NCBI GenBank assembly: GCA_019745565.1
Contig: JAIESW010000016.1
Span: forward strand, 62,001-126,000
Length of the DNA stretch: 64,000 bases
DNA from: Burkholderiales bacterium
Lineage (GTDB): Bacteria; Pseudomonadota; Gammaproteobacteria; Burkholderiales; Ga0077523
Direction of reading: 5' to 3'
The notes under the pieces were generated by a model. It saw nothing but the letters and a program-made list of their open reading frames with translations, was not told the DNA's origin and did no database searches. Both the position numbers and the translations under genes were made by a program. Below, in pieces: positions 8,684 to 17,789 of this stretch (its first letter is position 1; each line of letters begins with the position of its first letter).

Positions 8684-10171
8684 TCAGGCGAAGCCGGTGT
8701 CGAGCGGATACATGGGCCGCCGCACCTTCTCGAAGCGGAAGATGGAATTGTCGGAGGAGCCGACGCCCACGCCGTCGCACAGCACGGCGCCCTTGGCGAT
8801 CGGCAGGAACACGGGGCGGTAGTACATCCGCGACTTGAGCAGCAGGAACTTCTTGCGGGTGGGGTCGATGCCGACGCTGGTGAAGACGCCGCGGTCCCAC
8901 GGTTCCTGGTTGCGTTCGGTGATCACGATCTCGGCGGCTCCGGTGTCCAGCACCACCGTGCGTCCCATGTAGCAGCGCACACCCGTGAGCTGCGGTCCGG
9001 TGATGGTGTACTCGCCGTCGGTGATGGCGCGCACCACGCCTTCGAGCGGGAGCGGTTCGCCCTTCACGTCGATCTGCGGCATGTCCATCTTGCCGCCGAC
9101 CTTGACCTTCACCGACGCGCCGACGCCTGCTCGCACGCACGCATCGACGGTCTCCGGATCGCGGATCGGACCCACGGCGATGCCGGTGAGGCCCTGGTCG
9201 AGCGCGGCCTTGAGGACGTGCATCGTGTCCTGGGTGGCTCCGGAGGCGCAGTTGTCCGCGTGGTCGAGCAGCAGGACCGGGCCGCCGGTTTCCGCCTCGA
9301 GCTGTTTGGCCCGCGCCACGGCGCGATCGAGCGGCTCGCCGTGATAGACGTAGTCTTCCTTGCGCGCCCAGGCGATGCCGAGCATGTGATCGCAGGCGGC
9401 GAAAGCCTTCTCGGGATCGCCATCGGCGACGACCACGGCGCTCAAGCCGGCATCATGGATGTCCGCGGCGGGAAAGCCCCCGAACGCCGTGGCGGCGAGA
9501 ATGCCGTTCTGCTTCTCTGCCGAGCGCGCCGCACCGACGAAGGACTGCATCGGCTGCTCGTCGGTGTTCATGCACAGTGTCTGCGCGAGCAGCGGGCGCT
9601 GACCGAAGGCGATGACCGGCTTCACTTCGCCTGCCAGCATGCGCATCAGGATCCTGCCCGCAAGCTCGCCGGACTCGTACATGTCGACGTGCGGGTAGGT
9701 CTTGTAGCCGGTGAGGATGTCGCAGTTGCGCACCATCGCCGGGGTCACGTTCGCATGCAGGTCGAGCGAGACCGCGATGGGCGTCTTCGGAGCGACCGCA
9801 CGCACCTTCTCGAGCAGCGTGCCTTCGCCATCGTCGGTGCGATCGGCCACCACCATGGCCCCGTGCAGATCCAGCATGATGGCATCGCAACCCCGGGCCG
9901 CGGCGTCGCAGATCAGCTCGCAGAAGCGGTCGTAGGCTTTGCCGTCCACCGGTCCGCTCGGCGAGGCGTAGCCGGCCACCGGCAGCACGATCTTTGCACC
10001 CGCTGCTTCCGCGATGTCGATGAACGCCCCGATCGCCATCCGCGTACCGCGCATGGCCTCCAGCGCCTTCGCGCCGAGATACGGGCCGTTCTTGCCGAAG
10101 GCTTCCCAGGGCGTGGGGACGGGCGAGAACGTGTTGGTCTCATGCTGCATCTGGGCGATCAGGAGCTTCAT
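8684..10171 (-). CDS. M81 family metallopeptidase / MlrC-like protein
   Basis: A 495-residue protein of the microcystin-LR-degradation MlrC family. Marks: N-terminal [13 protein letters not shown] (metal ligands His and Glu), [34 protein letters not shown], and [16 protein letters not shown] in the second half. Full family length. MlrC hydrolyses small peptides; most homologues in soil and freshwater bacteria have unknown peptide or amide substrates. It sits between the aminotransferase and mmsA, so an amide or peptide of an omega-amino acid is a plausible substrate; this is inference from position. Confidence 0.88.
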   Translation of the reverse strand: MKLLIAQMQHETNTFSPVPTPWEAFGKNGPYLGAKALEAMRGTRMAIGAFIDIAEAAGAKIVLPVAGYASPSGPVDGKAYDRFCELICDAAARGCDAIMLDLHGAMVVADRTDDGEGTLLEKVRAVAPKTPIAVSLDLHANVTPAMVRNCDILTGYKTYPHVDMYESGELAGRILMRMLAGEVKPVIAFGQRPLLAQTLCMNTDEQPMQSFVGAARSAEKQNGILAATAFGGFPAADIHDAGLSAVVVADGDPEKAFAACDHMLGIAWARKEDYVYHGEPLDRAVARAKQLEAETGGPVLLLDHADNCASGATQDTMHVLKAALDQGLTGIAVGPIRDPETVDACVRAGVGASVKVKVGGKMDMPQIDVKGEPLPLEGVVRAITDGEYTITGPQLTGVRCYMGRTVVLDTGAAEIVITERNQEPWDRGVFTSVGIDPTRKKFLLLKSRMYYRPVFLPIAKGAVLCDGVGVGSSDNSIFRFEKVRRPMYPLDTGFA

Positions 10172-10209
10172 GGAGCGGCGGCGTCGAAACGAAAGTCAGA
10201 AGCGTTTGT

Positions 10210-10277
10210 ACCGCGAAGGGAGCGAAGGCAGGCGCAATGACGTGTACTCCCTCGCTTGCCTTCGCGTCCTTCGCGGT
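10210..10277. repeat. Long imperfect inverted repeat
   Basis: Two 25-nt arms at 10210-10234 and 10253-10277 pair with three mismatches across an 18-nt loop. Each arm holds two copies of the word GCGAAGG. It lies between the aminotransferase stop and the M81 start, inside the operon. It may be a dispersed intergenic repeat or a processing/attenuation hairpin. Confidence 0.7.
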
Positions 10278-10294
10278 TGCAGGCCCTTCGAGCC

Positions 10295-11635
10295 TTACGG
10301 CAGCGTCTTCAGCACCTCGCGGATCGTCTCGAAGATCCGGTCGATGTGGCTCTTCTCGATGATGAGCGGCGGCGACAGCGCGATGGTGTCGCCGGTGGTG
10401 CGGATGAGGATGCCCTTCTCGTAGCAGCGCAGGAACGCCTCGAACGCGCGTGCCGTCGGTTTGCCGGGCAGCGACTCCAGCTCGATGCCGCACACCATCC
10501 CGATGTTGCGGACGTCGATCACGTGCGGCAGGCCCTTCAGTGAATGGGCCGCGTCGGCCAGATAGGACGACATCGCTTCGCCGCGCTCGAACAGCTTCTC
10601 TTCGGCGAACAGGTCGAGCGTCGCGATCGCGGCGGCGGCGGCCAGCGGGTGACCGGAGTAGGTGTAGCCGTGATAGAACTCGATCATGTTGGCCGGGCCG
10701 GTCATGAACGCGTCGTAGATCTCGTTCTTGACGATGACCCCGCCCATGGGCACGGCGGCGTTGGTGAGCGCCTTGGCGCAGGTGATCATGTCCGGCGTGA
10801 CGCCGAAGGTCTGGGCCGCGAACGCCTTGCCGGTGCGGCCGAAGCCGGTGATGACCTCGTCGAAGATGAGCAGGATGCCGTGCTTCAAGGTGATCTCGCG
10901 CAGTCGCTGCAGATAGCCCTTCGGTGGCACCAGGACGCCGGTGGAGCCGGCGACCGGTTCGACGATGACGGCGGCGATGTTCTCCGCGCCGTGCAGGGCG
11001 ACGAGGGTCTCCAGATCGTCGGCGAGGTGCGCGCCGTGTTCGGGCTGGCCGCGCGAATAGGCGTTCTCGGCGAGGTGCGTATGCCGCATGTGATCGACGC
11101 CGGGCAACATGCCGCCGGCGAACACGCGCCGGTTCGCCACCATGCCGCCGACGGAAATGCCGCCGAAGCCCACGCCGTGATAGCCGCGCTCTCGGCCGAT
11201 GAAACGGGTGCGGGTGCCTTCGCCGCGGGCGCGGTGGTAGGCCAGGGCGATCTTCAGTGCGGTGTCCACCGCCTCGGAGCCGGAGTTCACGAAGAACGCG
11301 TGACCCATGCCGGGCGGCGTGATGCGCACCAGGCGCTCGGCCGCGTTGAACGCAGCGGGGTGATGCAGCTGGAAGCCGGTCACGTAGTCCACGTTCTCGG
11401 CCTGGCGCTTGATCGCCTCGACGATGGGCGCGCGGCAGTGGCCGCCGTTGACGGCCCACAGGCCCGCGATGCCGTCCAGGATCTGGCGGCCGTCGATGGC
11501 GGTGTAGAACATGTCCTTCGCCGACACCAGCAGTCGCGGCTGCTGCTTGAACTGCCGGTTCGCCGTGAACGGCAGCCACAGCGGATCCATGTTGAGATCG
11601 GCCAGCGTTTCGGGCTTGATGTCGCGGATGTTCAT
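10295..11635 (-). CDS. Class III (omega-amino acid:pyruvate) aminotransferase
   Basis: A 446-residue PLP enzyme. Start ATG 11635 (MNIRDIKPETLADLN) has CAGGAGAA just upstream; an in-frame start 12 codons earlier lacks that. Marks: DGIAGLWAVNGGHCRAPI, FFVNSGSEAVDTALK, the YHGVGFGG turn, IFDEVITGFGRTG, and the PLP Lys in CAKALTNAAVPMGG. LWLPFTANRQFK at the N-terminus is typical of beta-alanine:pyruvate transaminases. It is the first gene of a minus-strand operon ending at 6255, and its product malonate semialdehyde would feed MmsA. Confidence 0.9.
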   Translation of the reverse strand: MNIRDIKPETLADLNMDPLWLPFTANRQFKQQPRLLVSAKDMFYTAIDGRQILDGIAGLWAVNGGHCRAPIVEAIKRQAENVDYVTGFQLHHPAAFNAAERLVRITPPGMGHAFFVNSGSEAVDTALKIALAYHRARGEGTRTRFIGRERGYHGVGFGGISVGGMVANRRVFAGGMLPGVDHMRHTHLAENAYSRGQPEHGAHLADDLETLVALHGAENIAAVIVEPVAGSTGVLVPPKGYLQRLREITLKHGILLIFDEVITGFGRTGKAFAAQTFGVTPDMITCAKALTNAAVPMGGVIVKNEIYDAFMTGPANMIEFYHGYTYSGHPLAAAAAIATLDLFAEEKLFERGEAMSSYLADAAHSLKGLPHVIDVRNIGMVCGIELESLPGKPTARAFEAFLRCYEKGILIRTTGDTIALSPPLIIEKSHIDRIFETIREVLKTLP

Positions 11636-11773
11636 GGGTTCTCCTGGTGGCCGGTCGGCTCTATGGATCAAGACCTTGAATTATAGGCTCGGCCCGGAAA
11701 CGCGGCCAGGGCGGTTTGCCTCGCCCGGGGCATCTCACTTAAAGTGCGGGGTCCCAGGGAGCGTTTGCGCGGC

Positions 11774-12694
11774 ATGCCGGATCTCATCCTTCACAACTAT
11801 CCCAACTCGCCCTTCGCGGAAAAAGTCCGGCTGATCCTCGGCTACAAGGGGCTCGAGTGGCACTCGGTGCAGATCCCGCGGGTGATGCCCAAACCGGACC
11901 TGATGCCGCTCACGGGCGGCTACCGGCGGACGCCGGTGATGCAGATCGGCGCCGACGTGTACTGCGACTCCGCGTGCATCGTGCGCGAGCTCGAGCGGCG
12001 CTACCCCGAGACGACCCTGTTCCCGGACGGTACCAACGGCGTCGCGACGATGATCGGCGCGTGGTCCGATCGCGTGTTCTTCTTCGACGCCGTAGGTGTC
12101 GTCTTCGGCACGCTGGGTGCCACGGTGCCGAACGACCTCAAGGAGGACCGCTACACGTTCTCCGAGGGCATGATCGACATCGACCGCTACCAGCGCGACC
12201 AGGCGCAATTGCGCAGCCAGCTCCGGGCCCATCTGTTCTGGCTCGAGCGGGCGCTGGAGGATGGTCGTCTCCACGTGCTGGGCGACAAGCCGACCTGGGC
12301 CGACTTCTGTCTGTACCACCCGATGTGGATGGTGCAGCGTCGCGTCCCGGAACTGGGCGCGGCCAACGACATGCCGCGCACGCTCGCGTGGTTCGAGCGC
12401 ATGACCGCGTTCGGGCATGGGCGTCCCGTGGAGCTCGACGCGAAGGAGGCGCTGCGCATTGCACAGACAGCCACGCCTGCGCCCGTCAAGCTGGGTCATC
12501 CGGAACTGCCGGACGGCATCCCGGCGGGTACCGCCGTGACGGTCGCCGCGGATGACTACGGCAAGGACCCGGTGGCCGGCACGCTGGTGGCAGCGAACGC
12601 CCAGCGGATCGTCATCCGCCGCACCGATCCGGCCGTTGGAGAGGTGAACGTGCATTTTCCGAGAGCCGGTTTCGTGCTCTCGAAAGCCGCCTGA
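11774..12694 (+). CDS. Glutathione S-transferase family protein with C-terminal extension
   Basis: A 306-residue protein. Residues 1-80 are a thioredoxin-like GST domain (LILHNYPNSPFAEKVRLIL; the usual catalytic Ser/Cys position is in NSPFAEK; cis-Pro in RRTPVMQ; DSACIVRELERRYP). Residues 100-215 form the helical domain. About 90 further residues follow, longer than the usual 200-230 aa GST. It starts a plus-strand operon of acyl-CoA genes; the next start codon is 26 nt on. It could conjugate or isomerise an organic substrate with glutathione; substrate unknown. Confidence 0.85.
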   Translation: MPDLILHNYPNSPFAEKVRLILGYKGLEWHSVQIPRVMPKPDLMPLTGGYRRTPVMQIGADVYCDSACIVRELERRYPETTLFPDGTNGVATMIGAWSDRVFFFDAVGVVFGTLGATVPNDLKEDRYTFSEGMIDIDRYQRDQAQLRSQLRAHLFWLERALEDGRLHVLGDKPTWADFCLYHPMWMVQRRVPELGAANDMPRTLAWFERMTAFGHGRPVELDAKEALRIAQTATPAPVKLGHPELPDGIPAGTAVTVAADDYGKDPVAGTLVAANAQRIVIRRTDPAVGEVNVHFPRAGFVLSKAA

Positions 12695-12720
12695 AGACGG
12701 CAACCAGGGGGAGGAGGATC

Positions 12721-13917
12721 ATGGATCTCAACTACACCGACGAGGAACTCGCGTTCCGCGACGAGGTGCGCGCGTTCGTGCGCGACAAGCTGCCGCCGCA
12801 GATCTCGCGCAAGGTGATCGAGCACAAGCGCCTTACCAAGGACGACTACGTCACCTGGCAGAAGGCGCTGCATGCCCGGGGCTGGATCGCGCCCGGCTGG
12901 CCGAAGGAATTCGGCGGCACCGGCTGGAATCCGGTGCAGCGCCACATCTTCGAGGAAGAATGTGCGGCGGCCGGTGCCCCTCGCGTGATCGCGTTCGGTG
13001 TCGACATGGTGGGGCCGGTCATCATCGCGTTCGGCCACCCCTGGCAGAAGGAGCGTTATCTGCCGCGCATCCTGTCGTCGGATGACTGGTGGTGCCAGGG
13101 CTATTCGGAGCCGGGATCGGGTTCGGATCTCGCGTCGCTCAAGACGCGGGCGGAACGCAAGGGCGATCACTACATCGTCAACGGCCAGAAGACCTGGACC
13201 ACGCTCGCCCAGTACGCCGACATGATGTTCTGCCTGGTGCGCACGTCCACCGAGGGCAAGAAGCAGGACGGCATCTCGTTCCTCCTGATCGACATGAAGA
13301 CACCGGGCATCACCGTGCGGCCCATCATCACCCTGGACGGCGAACACGAGGTCAACGAAGTCTGGCTGGAGAACGTGCAGGTGCCGGTGGAGAACCTGGT
13401 GGGCGAGGAAGGCCGCGGCTGGACCTACGCCAAGTTCCTCCTGTCGCACGAGCGCACCGGCATCGCGGGCGTCTCGCGCTCGAAGCGCGAACTCGCTTTC
13501 GTGAAGCACATCGCCTCCGAGCAGAGCCAGGGCGGCCGGCCGCTGATCGAGAACGTCCGGTTCCGCGACAAGATCTCGCGCGTGGAGATCGATCTCATGG
13601 CACTCGAGATCACGGTGCTGCGGGTGCTGGCCGCGGACCGGCAGGGGCGACCTCCCGGGCCGGAGGCGTCGATCCTCAAGATCAAGGGCACCGAGATCCA
13701 GCAGGCGCTCACCGAACTGATGATGGAAGCCGTGGGCCCGTGGGCGCTGCCCTTTCTGCCCGATTCCTGGGGCGACCACTGGCTGGGCGAGCGGGTCGGG
13801 CCGGAGTACGCCGCACCGCTTGCCGCGCAGTACCTCAACTTCCGCAAGGTCTCGATCTACGGTGGTTCGAACGAGATCCAGCGCAACATCGTGTCGCAGA
13901 TGATCCTGGGACTATAG
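12721..13917 (+). CDS. Acyl-CoA dehydrogenase family protein (PimC-like)
   Basis: A 398-residue flavoprotein with GGGAGGAGG just before ATG 12721. Marks: opening MDLNYTDEELAFRDEVRAF, PKEFGGTGW, GYSEPGSGSDLASLKTRAE (FAD/substrate loop), and the C-terminal YGGSNEIQRNIVSQMILGL. It is the larger partner of the pair with the next gene, 2 nt downstream. Such tandem pairs (PimC/PimD type) are known for pimeloyl-CoA and related dicarboxylic or branched acyl-CoAs, likely as heteromers. It performs the first alpha,beta-dehydrogenation; exact acyl chain unknown. Confidence 0.92.
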   Translation: MDLNYTDEELAFRDEVRAFVRDKLPPQISRKVIEHKRLTKDDYVTWQKALHARGWIAPGWPKEFGGTGWNPVQRHIFEEECAAAGAPRVIAFGVDMVGPVIIAFGHPWQKERYLPRILSSDDWWCQGYSEPGSGSDLASLKTRAERKGDHYIVNGQKTWTTLAQYADMMFCLVRTSTEGKKQDGISFLLIDMKTPGITVRPIITLDGEHEVNEVWLENVQVPVENLVGEEGRGWTYAKFLLSHERTGIAGVSRSKRELAFVKHIASEQSQGGRPLIENVRFRDKISRVEIDLMALEITVLRVLAADRQGRPPGPEASILKIKGTEIQQALTELMMEAVGPWALPFLPDSWGDHWLGERVGPEYAAPLAAQYLNFRKVSIYGGSNEIQRNIVSQMILGL

Positions 13918-13919
13918 CC

Positions 13920-15113
13920 ATGGATTTCGACTACACGGAAGAACAGCAGCTCCTCGAGGATTCGGTCTCGAAGTTCCTCGAGAAGAACTACACCTTCGAG
14001 CAGCGCAGGCAGATCGTCGCTTCGCGCGTGGGCTACAGCCCGACGGCTTGGGAAGGGCTCGCGAATCTCGGTTTGCTGGGCCTGCCGATCCCGCAGGATC
14101 GCGACGGCTTTGGCGGCGGCGGTGTCGAGACCATGATCGTGATGGAGGCCTTCGGGCGCCATCTGGTAGTGGAACCGTATCTCGGCACGGTGGTGATGGC
14201 GGCGAGCTGCATCGCGACCGCCGGCACGGATGAACAGAAGCAGTACCTGTTGCCGCCCATCATGGAAGGCCGGATGCGCTTTGCGTGCGCCTTCACCGAA
14301 GGCGGTGGCCGCTACGATCTCGACCACGTCGAGACCACCGCGCGGATGGACGACGGGCAGTGGGTTATCAACGGTGCCAAGTCGGTGGTGATGCACGGTG
14401 CCGTGGCCGATCTGCTGATCGTCTCGGCCCGTACGTCGGGCGCGGTGACCGATCGCAACGGCATCAGCCTGTTCTTCGTGCACCCGGCCGAGGAGGGCGT
14501 GAGCGGTCGGGAGTACCCCACGTACGACGGCAACCGCGCGGCGGAGATCGGCTTCGAGAACGTGCGCGTCAGCGGCGATTCGCTGATCGGCGCGGCCGAT
14601 CGCGGCCTGCCGTTGCTCGAGCTGATCGTCGATCGCGCCATCGCCGCCCTGTGCGCCGAAGCCGTGGGCTGCATGAAGGTGCTGAACGACACGACCCTCG
14701 AGTACCTGAAGACCCGGCAGCAGTTCGGCGTGCCGATCGGACGGTTCCAGGTCCTGCAGCATCGCATGGTGGACATGGTGATGCAGTACGAACAGGCGAA
14801 GTCCATGGCGCTGCTCGCGGCGGTCAAGGTGGACGACGCCGATCCGGTGGAACGCCGCAAGGCGGTCTCCGCCGCGAAGGAATTGATCGGCCGCGCCGGT
14901 CGCCACATCAGCCAGCAGGCGATCCAGCTGCACGGCGGCATGGGCATGACCGACGAGCTCAACGTGGGCCACTACGTGAAGCGGCTGACGGCGATCGACA
15001 CGCTGTTCGGCGATGCCGATCACCACCTAGACCGGTTCGCGCAGGCCGAGTCGGCGCAGCCGCTCAACGTGGCCGCGTTCGAGCGGCCGCGGTCGAAGTG
15101 GCGGAAGATCTAG
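13920..15113 (+). CDS. Acyl-CoA dehydrogenase family protein (PimD-like partner)
   Basis: A 397-residue protein from ATG 13920, 2 nt after the stop of the first dehydrogenase. Marks: MDFDYTEEQQLLEDSVSKF, LGLLGLPIPQDRDGFGGGG, ACAFTEGGGRYDL, RQQFGVPIGRFQVLQHRM, and IQLHGGMGMTDELNVGHY. It is more divergent in the middle loop than its partner, as expected for the second half of a heteromeric PimC/PimD-type enzyme. It acts with the preceding gene product in a beta-oxidation-like pathway. Confidence 0.9.
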   Translation: MDFDYTEEQQLLEDSVSKFLEKNYTFEQRRQIVASRVGYSPTAWEGLANLGLLGLPIPQDRDGFGGGGVETMIVMEAFGRHLVVEPYLGTVVMAASCIATAGTDEQKQYLLPPIMEGRMRFACAFTEGGGRYDLDHVETTARMDDGQWVINGAKSVVMHGAVADLLIVSARTSGAVTDRNGISLFFVHPAEEGVSGREYPTYDGNRAAEIGFENVRVSGDSLIGAADRGLPLLELIVDRAIAALCAEAVGCMKVLNDTTLEYLKTRQQFGVPIGRFQVLQHRMVDMVMQYEQAKSMALLAAVKVDDADPVERRKAVSAAKELIGRAGRHISQQAIQLHGGMGMTDELNVGHYVKRLTAIDTLFGDADHHLDRFAQAESAQPLNVAAFERPRSKWRKI

Positions 15114-15179
15114 GCTGCTTGTCGCGCGGGCACAACCTATAGCTGAACCAGGGAGAAATACGGAGCTCATCGCATGGTT

Positions 15180-15275
15180 CCCTCCCCCATCGCAGATGGG
15201 GGAGGGTTAGGGTGGGGGCCTGCGATCAGCAATGCGCCCCCATCCCAACCTTCCCCCACCTGCGGTGGGGGAAGG
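15180..15275. repeat. REP/BIME-like repeat pair in head-to-head orientation
   Basis: Unit 1 at 15180-15206 is a 12-bp perfect stem with loop GCA, followed by TTAGGGTGGGGGC. Unit 2 at 15236-15275 is the inverse: GCCCCCATCCCAA and then a 12-bp stem with loop TGC. The two tails point inward, as in a bacterial interspersed mosaic element. It lies in the 223-nt gap between the acyl-CoA dehydrogenase pair and the 3-hydroxyacyl-CoA dehydrogenase. Confidence 0.85.
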
Positions 15276-15336
15276 GGCGAAACACCTCCGTGTTCTCCGT
15301 GATGAAGGCTTTTCCCCGACCTCCAGAGGTAAACGA

Positions 15337-16200
15337 ATGATCGACAAGGTAGGCGTCGTAGGCGCCGGACTCATGGGCGCCGAAATTGCACTGGTCGCGG
15401 CGCTCGCAGGCAGGCACGTGGTGCTCGCGGACACCAACGACGAGTTGCTCGCCAAGGCGATCGAGAATCTGGGCAAGGTCCTCGACAAGGGCATCCAGCG
15501 CAGCTTCTACAAGGAAGAGCAGAAAGCGCAGGCGCTCGGCCGCATCGATGTCACCACCGATCTCGGGCGGTTCGCGGATTGCGATCTCGTTACCGAAGCC
15601 GTGTTCGAGTCCGAAGAAGTGAAAGCGGCCGTCTTCCGCAAGCTCGATCAGGTCTGCAAGGCCGATGCGCTGATCGCCAGCAACACGTCGACCATCGCCA
15701 TTACCGGCCTCGCGTCCTACGTCGCGCCGGAGCGGCGGCCGCGGTTCGCCGGCACCCACTATTTCTCGCCGGTCTCGCGCATGAAGCTGGTGGAAGTCAT
15801 CCCGGGAATCGACACCGCCGAGGACACCGTCGAGGCGTTGATGCAGTACAGCCGCGACGTCGGCAAGGTGCCGATTCGGGTGAAGGACGTGGTGGGCTTC
15901 GCGGTCAATCGTGTGCTGCACGCGTTCATGATCGAGGCGGTGCGCCTGGTGGAAGAGGGCGTGTGCACGCCGGAGGAAGTGGACCTTGCCTGCAAGCTGG
16001 GTCTGGGACATCCGGTGGGGCCGTTCGAGTTGTGCGACGCCGTCACCAACAAGCTTTCCCTGCAGGTGCAGGAGATCCTGCAGGGCGCGTACGGCGAACG
16101 CTTCCGCCCGCGGCCGCTGTTGAAGCAGATGGTGCAGGCCGGCTACAACGGCAAGAAGGCCGGGCGCGGCTGGTACCGCTACGAGGGCAAGACGCGATGA
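15337..16200 (+). CDS. 3-hydroxyacyl-CoA dehydrogenase (FadB2/Hbd type)
   Basis: A 287-residue single-domain-pair protein. Start ATG 15337 with AGAGG 6 nt upstream. N-terminal Rossmann motif GAGLMGAEIAL, conserved NTSTIAITGL, and the catalytic His in GTHYFSPVSRMKLVEVIPG near residue 145; C-terminal domain with GHPVGPFELCD and a closing GKKAGRGWYRY. It oxidises 3-hydroxyacyl-CoA to 3-oxoacyl-CoA with NAD. Its stop overlaps the MaoC start (ATGA), so hydration and oxidation steps are translated together. Confidence 0.93.
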   Translation: MIDKVGVVGAGLMGAEIALVAALAGRHVVLADTNDELLAKAIENLGKVLDKGIQRSFYKEEQKAQALGRIDVTTDLGRFADCDLVTEAVFESEEVKAAVFRKLDQVCKADALIASNTSTIAITGLASYVAPERRPRFAGTHYFSPVSRMKLVEVIPGIDTAEDTVEALMQYSRDVGKVPIRVKDVVGFAVNRVLHAFMIEAVRLVEEGVCTPEEVDLACKLGLGHPVGPFELCDAVTNKLSLQVQEILQGAYGERFRPRPLLKQMVQAGYNGKKAGRGWYRYEGKTR

Positions 16201-16655
16201 CCAAGAAATATTACTGGGAGGACTTCAAGGTCGGCGAAGTGAGCGAGATGGGGCGGCGTCTGGTCGACAGGGACGAGGTCGTCGCGTTCGCGCAGCAGTT
16301 CGATCCACAACCGTTCCACGTGGACGAGGCTGCGGCGAAGGCGTCCATGTTCGGCGGCCTCATCGCGAGCGGTTGGCACACCGTATCGATGGTCATGCGC
16401 ATGATGTGCGACAGCTATCTGCTCGACTCCGCGAGCCTGGGTTCGCCGGGTGTCGATCACGTGAAATGGGTGAAGCCGGTACGCCCCGGCGACACCATCC
16501 GGGCCATGCGCACCGTGCTCGAATCCCGGCGTTCGGCGAGCCGGCCGGAGATCGGCATCGTCAAGACGCTGTGGGAGGTCTTCAACCAGGACGACGAACT
16601 GGTGATGACGATGGAAGGCTACGGGATGTTCAAGGTGCGGGGAGCGGCGGCGTGA
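16197..16655 (+). CDS. MaoC family dehydratase ((R)-specific enoyl-CoA hydratase type)
   Basis: A 152-residue hot-dog-fold protein. The hydratase signature is visible: AQQFDPQPFHVDEAAAKAS followed by FGGLIASGWHT, with the catalytic Asp and His in FDPQPFHVD. It would hydrate an enoyl-CoA. It overlaps the upstream dehydrogenase by 4 nt (ATGA) and the downstream gene by 4 nt (GTGA). Confidence 0.9.
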   Translation: MTKKYYWEDFKVGEVSEMGRRLVDRDEVVAFAQQFDPQPFHVDEAAAKASMFGGLIASGWHTVSMVMRMMCDSYLLDSASLGSPGVDHVKWVKPVRPGDTIRAMRTVLESRRSASRPEIGIVKTLWEVFNQDDELVMTMEGYGMFKVRGAAA

Positions 16656-17383
16656 TCGGTTCGAACAAGGTGCACGTGCTGTACCGCAAGGAGGACCTCG
16701 ACGGCTATCGCCTGTCGGGCAAGGTGGTCATCGTGCTCGACATCCTGTTCGCCACGTCCACCATCGTGAACGCGCTGGCCCACGGCGCCATCGACGTGAT
16801 CCCGACGCTGGACGAGCGGGCGGCGCGCGCCAAGCTGAAGGAGTTGCCGGCGGATTCGTACGTCGCCTCCGGCGAGCTGTACGCCGAGACTATCGAAGGG
16901 TTCGTGTCGCCGACGCCGCTCGCCCTGGTGGAGCACGGTGTGGAAGGGCGCACGCTCGTCTACTCCACCACCAACGGCACCGTCGCATTGCAGATGTCCT
17001 CGACCGCCGCACACGTGTATGCGGGCGCGATGCTGAATGCGCAGTCGGTGGTGGAACATGTCCTGACGGAGCATCCGGGCGACACGGTGATCATCGTCTG
17101 CTCCGGATCGGCCGGTAACGTGAACCTCGAGGACATGGTCGGCGCCGGATACTTCGTGGAACTCTTCGCCAAGGCGCTGGCCGGCGAAGAGGACTTCTCC
17201 GACGCGGCGCTGGCGGCGTTGCACCTGTTCCGGGCAGTCGATCCGTTCCGCGCGCTGCTCGACTCGCGCGTGGGACGCATGATGCAGGAGCGCGATCTGG
17301 TGCACGAGGTGGAGTACGCGTCGCGCCGCTCCGAGATCCGCCTGGTGCCGCGGTTGGTCGATGGCCGCCTCGTTCCCGTCTGA
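16652..17383 (+). CDS. ComB-like 2-phosphosulfolactate phosphatase family protein
   Basis: A 243-residue protein starting at GTG 16652, overlapping the MaoC stop (GTGA). Family marks: VLDILFATSTIVNAL (the ComB VLRATT-type motif), YSTTNGTVAL, and IIVCSGSAGNVNLEDMVGAG. ComB removes phosphate from 2-phosphosulfolactate on the route to coenzyme M in methanogens; bacterial homologues are widespread and mostly of unknown substrate. Placement inside a beta-oxidation operon is unexpected, so the real substrate may be another phospho-acid. Family assignment is firm; the reaction is not. Confidence 0.85.
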   Translation: MIGSNKVHVLYRKEDLDGYRLSGKVVIVLDILFATSTIVNALAHGAIDVIPTLDERAARAKLKELPADSYVASGELYAETIEGFVSPTPLALVEHGVEGRTLVYSTTNGTVALQMSSTAAHVYAGAMLNAQSVVEHVLTEHPGDTVIIVCSGSAGNVNLEDMVGAGYFVELFAKALAGEEDFSDAALAALHLFRAVDPFRALLDSRVGRMMQERDLVHEVEYASRRSEIRLVPRLVDGRLVPV

Positions 17384-17390
17384 GATCGCG

Positions 17391-17771
17391 ATGCGTGCCG
17401 CTGCCTGGTGCCTCGTCGTGCTGCTGGGCGCGTGCGTGTCCAAGGCTCCGACGGGGCTCGAGAAGATCCGGTTCGATCTGAAGAAGGTCGACGTCAACGG
17501 ACTCGAGGGGCCGTCGACCGACAAGCGCGAGATCGCCTACCAGTTCTGTGTGCCCAACACCGAGGACAAGCGGATCGAGATCGCGGAACTGGACCCCACC
17601 GCCCGGTTCGAGTCGGAAGCGGCAGGCCGCGCCGGTTGCACGGCCGATCAGATCCTCGTCCACGCGCGCACGGGCGCGCCGAACTGGCGCGGCCGGATGG
17701 AAGCCGTCGCGGCGCTGCCGTACGTGAAGTCGATTCGCCGCACGCCGTACGGCGCGGTGGATCAACCCTAG
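17391..17771 (+). CDS. Lipoprotein of unknown function
   Basis: A 126-residue protein from ATG 17391, 7 nt after the ComB-like gene. Signal peptide II MRAAAWCLVVLLGAC with Cys15. The mature part has three Cys residues (lipid Cys, one in YQFCVPN, one in AAGRAGCTADQ) and a C-terminal KSIRRTPYG. An alternative ATG at 17361 would overlap the upstream gene and spoil the signal peptide. No family recognised. Confidence 0.8.
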   Translation: MRAAAWCLVVLLGACVSKAPTGLEKIRFDLKKVDVNGLEGPSTDKREIAYQFCVPNTEDKRIEIAELDPTARFESEAAGRAGCTADQILVHARTGAPNWRGRMEAVAALPYVKSIRRTPYGAVDQP

Positions 17772-17789
17772 ACGGCGCGGGCGCGGACC

